Shown here: positions 24,523 through 29,911 of the stretch, piece after piece
Layout of the letters: every line of letters begins with the position of its first letter
How positions within the stretch are numbered: position 1 is the first letter of the stretch
Assembly: GCA_036652695.1 (NCBI GenBank)
Contig: JAVVVJ010000030.1
Coordinates: forward strand, 1-29,911
From: Limiplasma sp036652695
GTDB taxonomy: Bacteria > Bacillota > Clostridia > Christensenellales > Aristaeellaceae
Length of the DNA: 29,911 nucleotides
Direction: 5' to 3'
Translations under genes and position numbers: made by a program
The notes under the pieces: model-generated
Databases searched by the model: none
What the model was told of the DNA's origin: nothing
Seen by the model: only the letters and a program-made list of their open reading frames with translations

Positions 24523-25485
24523 TTAAAGCGCGCCAACGATTTTGTGAGGGCAGTATGGTTCCTCAAGAAGCGCGACGTCCTCTGCCGTTAGCTTCACGTT
24601 TAGCGTGCCTACAGCGTCGTCTAAATACTTTGCCTTGGTCGCGCCGATGATGGGAGAGGTAACGCCCTTGGCAAACTGCCATGCGAGGGCGATTTGCGTC
24701 ATGGTGGCGCTATGCTTTTGCGCCAGCTCCTCAACGCGCTGAACGATGGCGCGATCCTGCTCCTGTGTTGCGTCATATTTGGAATGCGCGGTTTTGTCCG
24801 TTTGGCTGCGCAAGGTGTCCGTTGTCCATTCCAGCCGAGCGAGGCGCCCCGCCGCAAGGGGGCTATAGGGCGTGCGAGCCACGTTCATCTGTTGGCAGAT
24901 GGGGATCAGCTCCCGTTCGTCTTCGCGATAGAGCAGGTTGTAGTGATTTTGCATGGAAACAAACTTCGTCCAGCCGTTTTGCTCCGCCGCGAGCTGCATG
25001 TTGTGAAATTGGTAGCCATACATGGCCGAAGCGCCCAAGGCGCGTACCTTTCCCGCTTGCACCAGGCTGTGCAGCGCCTCCATGGTTTCTTCCACAGGCG
25101 TGCCGCTATCGAAGCGGTGAATGATGTATAAATCCACATAGTCCGTGCCCAGACGCTGGAGCGAGCCATCAATCTCCCGCAGAATAGCGGCCTTGGACAA
25201 ATGCCCCTCGTTAAAATACACTTTGGTGGCAATCACCACCTGATCCCGCTTCACATGGTTTTTGAGCGCGCGACCAAGGTACTCCTCGCTGGTGCCAGCG
25301 GAATAGGTATTGGCTGTGTCGAAGAAATTGATGCCCAAATCAAGCGCGTGCGCAATGATTGCTTCGCTTTGCTCGGGGTTTAGCGTCCATGCGTGCATCT
25401 TGCTGGCAGGGTCGCCAAAGCTCATGCAGCCTACGCAGAAAGGGGAAACCTGAAGGTCGGAATTGCCAAGCTTTACATATTCCAT
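24523..25485 (-). CDS. Aldo/keto reductase
   Basis: A 320-residue NADPH-dependent reductase of the YajO/Tas-like aldo/keto reductase group. The catalytic tetrad is visible as Asp56, Tyr61, Lys88 and His123 in INFFDTANTYS, ATKVYF and YIIHRFD. The C-terminal cofactor region has SPIIGATK. It starts at ATG 25485 behind AGGAGG. It probably reduces reactive aldehydes or ketones; the promoter with a MerR-type operator (25534-25564) supports induction by a thiol-reactive or electrophilic signal. The natural substrate is not known. Confidence 0.92.
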   Translation of the reverse strand: MEYVKLGNSDLQVSPFCVGCMSFGDPASKMHAWTLNPEQSEAIIAHALDLGINFFDTANTYSAGTSEEYLGRALKNHVKRDQVVIATKVYFNEGHLSKAAILREIDGSLQRLGTDYVDLYIIHRFDSGTPVEETMEALHSLVQAGKVRALGASAMYGYQFHNMQLAAEQNGWTKFVSMQNHYNLLYREDERELIPICQQMNVARTPYSPLAAGRLARLEWTTDTLRSQTDKTAHSKYDATQEQDRAIVQRVEELAQKHSATMTQIALAWQFAKGVTSPIIGATKAKYLDDAVGTLNVKLTAEDVALLEEPYCPHKIVGAL

Positions 25486-25741
25486 AAATTGCGCTCCTCC
25501 TGTTATCTGTGATTGTACGGTACATTCAAATTCATTATAGCACTTGAAGTTAACTCCAAGTCAATAGAATGGGGGAAATAATTACGGTGCGCCTTGCGCA
25601 GAACGAAGATGGACGTAAAAACCTCCTTTCCATCTCATCAAATTCTCATGCAGGTGTTATAAAATCCTCAAGCATGGGGCGCGCTTTTGTGGTAAGATAA
25701 CACCGTCACCAAGAAAACCAAGCACAAGGAGGAACTGCATC
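25486..25741. other. Divergent intergenic region, aldo/keto reductase to DUF4342 gene
   Basis: Besides the MerR-type promoter, the part nearer the plus-strand gene has two weak -10-like boxes, TATAAA about 85 nt and TAAGAT about 45 nt before ATG 25742. Neither has a convincing -35 box. I see no repeat or small gene here. Confidence 0.35.
25534..25564 (-). promoter_or_regulatory. MerR-type promoter/operator of the aldo/keto reductase gene
   Basis: On the minus strand the -35 TTGACT (25559-25564) and the -10 TATAAT (25534-25539) are separated by 19 bp, longer than the normal 17. The gap is filled by the 20-bp near-perfect palindrome ACTTGAAGTTAACTCCAAGT (25542-25561, plus strand). Overlong spacing filled by a dyad is the hallmark of MerR-family activation by DNA distortion. 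No MerR-family gene is present in the window. Confidence 0.7.
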
Positions 25742-26389
25742 ATGGCACAATATACGATTGAGGACATCGAAATTTTACGCCAGAAGAGCGGCATTTCATA
25801 CGAGGAGGCCGTGAACCTCCTAGAATATCATAACGGCAGCCTCGCGCGCGCATTGGTTGATTTGGAAAAGAACGGAAGGCTGAAGAACGACCCTGCGAGT
25901 TCGTCGGCACATGGCCATAACGCAAAGGGTCTGTTTAATTTTCTATACCGCCTTCGTTTGAAGGTGCGCAAGAACGATGTGACCGTTGTGAACCTCAGCT
26001 CGCTGTTTATGCTGCTTACGCTGTTGACCGCGCCGTATCTTTTGGTGGCGGGCCTCATCGTATCGCTGCTGCTGGGCTACCGTATCACCATCAGCCGCGA
26101 TAGCCGAGAGTTTTCAAACGATTCGTTTGATAGCATCGTCAAAAACGCAAAGAGCAACGTGCAGCATACGGTGAGCAGCTTTTCCCAGCAGTTTACGCAG
26201 CCCAAGGCGGATGGCGAGGGGAACGAAGGCGCGGCGCAGGGCGCGAAGCCCCATAGACCCGCGCCGGAACAGCCCCGGGCAGAAGCTGCCGCGAGCGGTA
26301 CCAAGCCGGTTAACGTGCAGTTTCCAGATGGCGGCAGGGTGGATGTGCGCGATGATGGCGATGGCTATCACGAGGCCGATATCCAATAA
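25742..26389 (+). CDS. UBA-like / DUF4342 domain membrane protein
   Basis: A 215-residue protein of unknown function. Residues 1-45 form a UBA/CUE-like three-helix bundle (TIEDIEILRQKSGISYEEAVNLLEYHNGSLARALVDLEKNG; positions about 5-45), the part usually found with DUF4342. After a basic linker, a domain of about 70 residues (64-130) has a hydrophobic segment LFMLLTLLTAPYLLVAGLIVSLLLGY that could cross the membrane. The tail is low-complexity and rich in Gln, Ala, Pro and Glu, ending in a charged DGGRVDVRDDGDGY segment. ATG 25742 has AGGAGG about 10 nt upstream. It precedes the two-component system by 85 bp but is transcribed separately. Such proteins are common in Clostridia and their role is not established. 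Confidence 0.75.
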   Translation: MAQYTIEDIEILRQKSGISYEEAVNLLEYHNGSLARALVDLEKNGRLKNDPASSSAHGHNAKGLFNFLYRLRLKVRKNDVTVVNLSSLFMLLTLLTAPYLLVAGLIVSLLLGYRITISRDSREFSNDSFDSIVKNAKSNVQHTVSSFSQQFTQPKADGEGNEGAAQGAKPHRPAPEQPRAEAAASGTKPVNVQFPDGGRVDVRDDGDGYHEADIQ

Positions 26390-26398
26390 TACGGTGTG

Positions 26399-26428
26399 CC
26401 CATCCGCTCGCGCTTGCGAACGAATGGG
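26399..26428. terminator. Possible terminator hairpin after the DUF4342 gene
   Basis: CCCATCCGCTCGC (26399-26411) and GCGAACGAATGGG (26416-26428) pair as a 13-bp stem with two mismatches, which become G-U wobbles on the minus strand. It overlaps the -35 box of the next promoter and lacks a strong T tract, so a regulatory dyad is an alternative reading. Confidence 0.35.
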
Positions 26429-26442
26429 TATTCTGCTATACT
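26414..26442 (+). promoter_or_regulatory. Promoter of the two-component system
   Basis: TTGCGA (26414-26419) and TATACT (26437-26442) are 17 bp apart, with TG one base before the -10 box. The leader to ATG 26475 is about 25 nt. The -35 box lies inside the 26399-26428 dyad, which suggests that a protein bound there would affect initiation. Confidence 0.6.
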
Positions 26443-26474
26443 TTGCTTACGCTATTTGATCGGGGGAGTGCGCT

Positions 26475-27155
26475 ATGAGCAAGATATTGATTGTGGAGGA
26501 CGAGGTCAAAATCGCCCGCTTTGTGACGCTGGAATTGCAGCATGAGGGCTATGAGGTGCAGGCCGCATATGATGGCCGCGCCGGTCTTAGCGCCTGTGAA
26601 AGCTGGCAGCCAGATCTTCTGATTTTGGATTTGATGCTGCCGGAGCTGAGCGGCATTGAGGTTTGCCGCCGCTTGCGCCAGACCTGTGACATTCCCATCA
26701 TCATGCTGACGGCGAAGGACGATGTGAGCGATAAGGTGATGGGGCTGGACATGGGCGCGGACGATTACATGACCAAGCCCTTTGCGATTGAGGAGCTTTT
26801 GGCGCGCATCCGCGTGTGCCTTAAAAAACACCGCACGGATCGTGCGCAGAGCGTTGGGGCGCGCACGGCTGGCAAGCTGCGCATCGAACCAGCCAGCTAT
26901 AGCGCCAGCTACGATGGCGAAGCCATCACCTTGACCAAGAAGGAGTTTGATCTGCTCAACTACCTGTGGCAGCACGAGCATAGCGCCGTCACGCGCGACG
27001 ATCTGCTGACAGACGTGTGGGGGTACGAGTTCACGGGGGATACCAACATTGTAGATGTTTATATCCGCTATCTGCGCCAGAAGATTGATGATAAATACGG
27101 CATTAAAACCATCCATACCATTCGTGCGGTGGGATATATGTTCCGCTATGAGTAA
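26475..27155 (+). CDS. OmpR/PhoB-family response regulator
   Basis: A 226-residue DNA-binding regulator. The receiver domain (1 to about 115) has Glu8-Asp9, the phospho-acceptor Asp52 in LLILDLMLPELSG, Thr79 and Lys101. The C-terminal winged helix (about 130-225) shows LTKKEFDLLNYLWQH, DVWGYEF, VDVYIRYLRQKID and IRAVGYMF. ATG 26475 follows GGGGGAG by 7 nt. Its TAA overlaps the kinase start by 8 bp (ATGAGTAA), so the pair is translationally coupled. The stimulus and target genes are not evident; the nearby DUF4342 and CapA-like genes are possible members of the regulon. Confidence 0.96.
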   Translation: MSKILIVEDEVKIARFVTLELQHEGYEVQAAYDGRAGLSACESWQPDLLILDLMLPELSGIEVCRRLRQTCDIPIIMLTAKDDVSDKVMGLDMGADDYMTKPFAIEELLARIRVCLKKHRTDRAQSVGARTAGKLRIEPASYSASYDGEAITLTKKEFDLLNYLWQHEHSAVTRDDLLTDVWGYEFTGDTNIVDVYIRYLRQKIDDKYGIKTIHTIRAVGYMFRYE

Positions 27156-28632
27156 GCCCAAAAAAAGAACCGCCACCCTCGAAAAAAAGCGGGAGGAGCA
27201 GCCCGTGGTGGGGATTCCGGATTCGTGGCCAGCGGCAGAGCGTGCCGCTCCCCAGCCGGAGGCAGCAAAGAAGGATTCGCCGCTCAACCGCCTGTCGTTT
27301 CGCATTCACACGCTGGCGGTGCGGGTGCTCAGCAACCTTCGGCTTTCGCTCACGCTGCGTATTGCGCTGCACTATGCGGGGCAACTGTTGCGCTCCACGC
27401 TCACGGTGCTGTTGGTAGGAATGCTCGCGCTTTGCGTTGCGCAGGTTCCCACGGTCAACAAAGCGCTGGATGAGCTCAACCTGATGACGCCGCAGGATGG
27501 CAAAAGCTATACGGTGGAGCAGCTGCGCGGTCTGCCCGTGCTGGAGGCGTACCTGAGCGATGAACGGATTGATAACGGCCTTGCGGATTGGGGACGAAAA
27601 ATCAGGCTGTTCTTTTCGGATTTCCGGCGTGATGGGCATTACCGCGCGATGATCTACGCGAATACCGCGCAAGGTGGATTGGTGGCGGCCTTTTCGCTGG
27701 ATCAGCTCCTCTATACAGGCTCCATTTTGTTTTGGACGCTTTTATGCTGCGATTTGTTTCGCGTGGCCAATTTTCTAAAACACCGCAACCGCCTGAACCG
27801 CAAGGTGTTAAAGCCCGTAACCGCGATGGCAGAGACCGCCGCTAAGCTCAGCGCCAACAACCTGAGCGACCGCATCAGTGTAGACGGCACGAAAAACGAG
27901 CTGAAAGACCTCGCGATGGTCATCAACGGCATGCTGGATCGCATCGAGCTGAGCTACAACAGCCAAAAGCAGTTTGTGAGCGATGCCTCCCATGAGCTTC
28001 GCACGCCCATTGCGGTCATCCAAGGCTATGCGGGGATGCTGGAGCGTTGGGGAAAGACGGATAAGGAGGTGCTCGACGAGGGCATTACCGCCATTTCGCA
28101 GGAGGCGGCAAGCATGAAGGAGCTTGTGGAGCGGCTGCTGTTCCTTGCGCGGCACGATAAAAAGACGCTTCTGCTGGAGATGGAGGATTTTGATCCGCTG
28201 GAGGTGATGAGCGAGGTAAGCCGAGAGGCGAAGCTCCTTTCGCCCGCGCATAGCTTTGCGCTTTCCCCTGCGCAAAACGCGCGCATCAGCGGCGATAAGG
28301 GCATGGTGAAGCAGCTCATGCGCATTTTGGTGGATAACGCCATCAAATACACGCCGCCGGGCGGCAGCATCACGCTTGGCGTGCGGTGCGATAGCCGCAG
28401 TTGTAGCCTTTCGGTAACCGATACGGGCGCGGGCATTTCTGCGGAAAACCTGCCGAAGGTGTTTGACCGCTTTTATCGCTGCGATGACGCGCGCAAATCG
28501 CAGACGAGCGGGCATGGGCTGGGGCTTTCCATCGCCCGCATCATTGTGGTGGCGCATGGCGGAAAATTGAAGGTGCGCAGCAAGGTTGGGGTGGGTACCA
28601 CGTTCTGTGCAATCTTTCAATTGGTGGAGTAG
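27148..28632 (+). CDS. Sensor histidine kinase
   Basis: A 494-residue kinase and cognate partner of the upstream regulator. A basic, Pro/Ala-rich N-terminal extension of about 80 residues precedes the first membrane helix (about 84-104). A small extracytoplasmic domain of about 85 residues, a second helix (about 188-210) and a HAMP-like linker (about 220-270) follow. The H box has His282 in SDASHELRTPIAV, followed by the N box DNAIKY (396-401), DTGAGI (425-430) and GHGLGLS (456-462). ATG 27148 overlaps the regulator stop; longer frames to 27055 lie inside the regulator gene. The ligand is unknown. Confidence 0.94.
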   Translation: MSKPKKRTATLEKKREEQPVVGIPDSWPAAERAAPQPEAAKKDSPLNRLSFRIHTLAVRVLSNLRLSLTLRIALHYAGQLLRSTLTVLLVGMLALCVAQVPTVNKALDELNLMTPQDGKSYTVEQLRGLPVLEAYLSDERIDNGLADWGRKIRLFFSDFRRDGHYRAMIYANTAQGGLVAAFSLDQLLYTGSILFWTLLCCDLFRVANFLKHRNRLNRKVLKPVTAMAETAAKLSANNLSDRISVDGTKNELKDLAMVINGMLDRIELSYNSQKQFVSDASHELRTPIAVIQGYAGMLERWGKTDKEVLDEGITAISQEAASMKELVERLLFLARHDKKTLLLEMEDFDPLEVMSEVSREAKLLSPAHSFALSPAQNARISGDKGMVKQLMRILVDNAIKYTPPGGSITLGVRCDSRSCSLSVTDTGAGISAENLPKVFDRFYRCDDARKSQTSGHGLGLSIARIIVVAHGGKLKVRSKVGVGTTFCAIFQLVE

Positions 28633-28638
28633 CGGCGT

Positions 28639-29646
28639 TTATTTGCCAAACCACAGCTCCGGCTGAATGTCTAGATCGCTGTCGTCCTGCAAGAGCTTCA
28701 TGATTCGCTCCGCATCGGCCCCCTCGGCCCATACGGGGCGAAAATTATTTTTTGGACGGTCGCTGGAGGTGAGCACGGGCAAGAGCCGAAGCGTGACGCC
28801 CTCATAGCCATCGGCGCCAAAGCGTAGCTTTGCCTGCACGATCAGCGCGTCGAAGGTGTTCATCTCGTGCGTGCCGCCAAAAACGAGGTTGCCAAGGCTG
28901 TAGATGACCACGCCCTTGCCGCGCTGCTCAATGCCCTGCACGCAGTGCGGATGCGTGCCCACCACGATGTCCGCGCCGTTTGCAATGGCATAATCCGCCA
29001 TACGCTCCTGCGTGCGATTGTGGGTGGGGCTGTATTCCTTGCCCCAGTGGCAGGAGTAGAAAATCACCTCGCAGCCTTCGCTTTCAAGCGCCTTGAGATC
29101 CTTGCGCATGGCGGCCTTGCTTTGCAGAAAGGTGGTTTCGCGGCAGCCGGCGAAGCCAAGCTTACGGCCTTCAAGCTCACATACATAACGGTAGGTATAG
29201 CCGCTGAACGCAACGCCGCCCGCCGTGAGCGCGGCGCGTGTGCTATCCCGCCCTGAACGCCCAAAGTCGATATAGTGGTTGTTGGCGAGGTTGACCTGCT
29301 CAATGCCCGCTGCGCGTAGGATCTGCGCATAGGAGGGATCGCCGCGGAAGGTATACTGTTTGCCACGTTGGTGACCCTTGCTGTTCGCCTGCAAGACCAC
29401 CTCTAGATTCACAAGGCTCATGTCATCGTGCAAAAACGGCTCCGCAATCGCCCCAAAGCACCAATCCATGCCATGCTCGGCGATGACTGTGTCAAAGGTA
29501 TCGCCGTCCTCCTTCCACTTTTCGCGCGTGCCCAGCACACAATCGCCACCTAAGGTGACGGTGATCTCGTCCGCTAGGGAGAGGGCGGGGAACAGCAGCG
29601 TCAAGAGCGCGAGCAGCGTGGTGAGGGCTTTGTGGAACCTGCGCAT
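28639..29646 (-). CDS. Exported CapA-family protein (PGA_cap domain)
   Basis: A 335-residue secreted metallophosphatase-fold protein, related to CapA of poly-gamma-glutamate capsule systems. Residues 1-25 are a signal peptide with an ALSLA-DE cleavage site. The domain shows GGDCVLG (Asp35), VNLEVVL, NLANNHYIDFG (His124), SCHWGKEY (His200), GTHPHCVQG and YSLGNLVF. No capBCE genes are present, so a wall- or capsule-related phosphatase or hydrolase role is more likely than polyglutamate synthesis as such. I start at ATG 29646, which has AAGGAGG 7 nt upstream; ATGs at 29652 and 29664 lie on or before that site. It converges on the kinase gene with 6 bp between stops. Confidence 0.9.
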   Translation of the reverse strand: MRRFHKALTTLLALLTLLFPALSLADEITVTLGGDCVLGTREKWKEDGDTFDTVIAEHGMDWCFGAIAEPFLHDDMSLVNLEVVLQANSKGHQRGKQYTFRGDPSYAQILRAAGIEQVNLANNHYIDFGRSGRDSTRAALTAGGVAFSGYTYRYVCELEGRKLGFAGCRETTFLQSKAAMRKDLKALESEGCEVIFYSCHWGKEYSPTHNRTQERMADYAIANGADIVVGTHPHCVQGIEQRGKGVVIYSLGNLVFGGTHEMNTFDALIVQAKLRFGADGYEGVTLRLLPVLTSSDRPKNNFRPVWAEGADAERIMKLLQDDSDLDIQPELWFGK

Positions 29647-29664
29647 GTTCATTCCTCCTTCCAT

Positions 29665-29911
29665 TTCAAAAGCATTCTATATGGACATAGATGGAAAAAT
29701 GCAGCGAAGGGTTCAGATACTTGAAGAATTTGAGGCATTGTTACGGATGTTACGAAGCGGCGCGCGAAGAGCCTTGCCCTGCGTTCCCAATGTCGTTAAG
29801 GGAACACAACAACCACCACACCTTCATAACATGATGCCGGAGTCGAAATGCATCCATTAGAGTAAAGCCTCAAAGGGATAGGAAGAGCGATGAATTCAGT
29901 CATGATGCAAA
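29665..29911. other. Right-edge region: unassigned ORF and the start of a gene
   Basis: A plus-strand frame from ATG 29681 to 29860 gives 59 codons with a helical charged start (MQRRVQILEEFEALLRMLR). It has no ribosome binding site, and I cannot name it; the front of a broken regulator gene is one possibility. GTTCCC/GGGAAC (29792-29814 area) forms a short hairpin inside it. An ATG at 29890 with a GGAAG about 7 nt upstream probably opens a new gene that runs off the window; only seven residues are visible. Confidence 0.3.

Noticed and set aside
26436..27305. A 289-codon minus-strand open frame
   Set aside because: It runs against the response regulator and the kinase start and has no recognisable domain.
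1..29911. Transposase, integrase, tRNA, rRNA or a defence island
   Set aside because: I read both strands for these and saw none; the only hint of mobility is the decayed EndoU locus at the left edge.

Overview
The window reads as a chromosomal segment of a Gram-positive, probably clostridial (Bacillota) bacterium of moderate to fairly high GC. The grounds are strong AGGAGG-type ribosome binding sites throughout, sigma-A-like promoters with TTGaca/TATaat boxes, a KDPG aldolase carrying a C-terminal VOC domain, a UBA-like/DUF4342 protein, and an FrhB-like plus polysaccharide pyruvyl transferase gene pair. I cannot place it to family level. I see no rRNA, tRNA, CRISPR array or complete mobile element.

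Layout: (1) 1-831 holds decayed material: a broken EndoU-nuclease-like toxin or phage-type gene running off the left edge, a small remnant ORF, and two hairpin terminators. (2) 832-12115 is a hexuronate/pectin-monomer catabolic island. A LacI-type regulator, uronate isomerase (uxaC), a hemolysin III-like membrane protein and a Gfo/Idh/MocA oxidoreductase lie on the minus strand. Divergently, on the plus strand, lie uxaB, uxaA, kduI, a KDPG aldolase-VOC fusion, kdgK and an SDR dehydrogenase (kduD-like). Two TGTAAnnnnTTAC(A/G) inverted repeats, one just downstream of each divergent promoter, are the likely operators of the LacI protein. (3) 12188-13156 is a membrane-anchored alpha/beta hydrolase. 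(4) 13181-22769 is a compact minus-strand exopolysaccharide operon. In transcription order it encodes a priming glycosyl-phosphotransferase, a Wzy/WaaL-like polymerase or ligase, three family 2 glycosyltransferases, a Wzx-like flippase, a polysaccharide pyruvyl transferase and an FrhB-like iron-sulfur protein. Most junctions are 4-bp ATGA overlaps, and a strong promoter precedes a structured leader. (5) 22985-25485 has a MATE transporter and an aldo/keto reductase whose promoter has a 19-bp spacer filled by a MerR-type operator. (6) 25742-28632 has a UBA/DUF4342 protein and an OmpR/histidine kinase pair. (7) 28639-29646 is an exported CapA-like protein, followed by a short unassigned stretch and the start of another gene at the right edge.

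How they work together: UxaC, UxaB and UxaA convert galacturonate through tagaturonate and altronate to 2-keto-3-deoxygluconate (KDG). KduI and the SDR feed the unsaturated-uronate branch into KDG. KdgK and the aldolase finish to pyruvate and glyceraldehyde-3-phosphate. No uronate transporter or pectinase is in the window. The EPS genes make a lipid-linked repeat unit (primase, glycosyltransferases), flip it and polymerise it, with a possible pyruvyl decoration. I did not find a clearly undescribed system. The most interesting items are the broken EndoU locus, the paired operators, the orphan MerR-type operator and the aldolase-VOC fusion.
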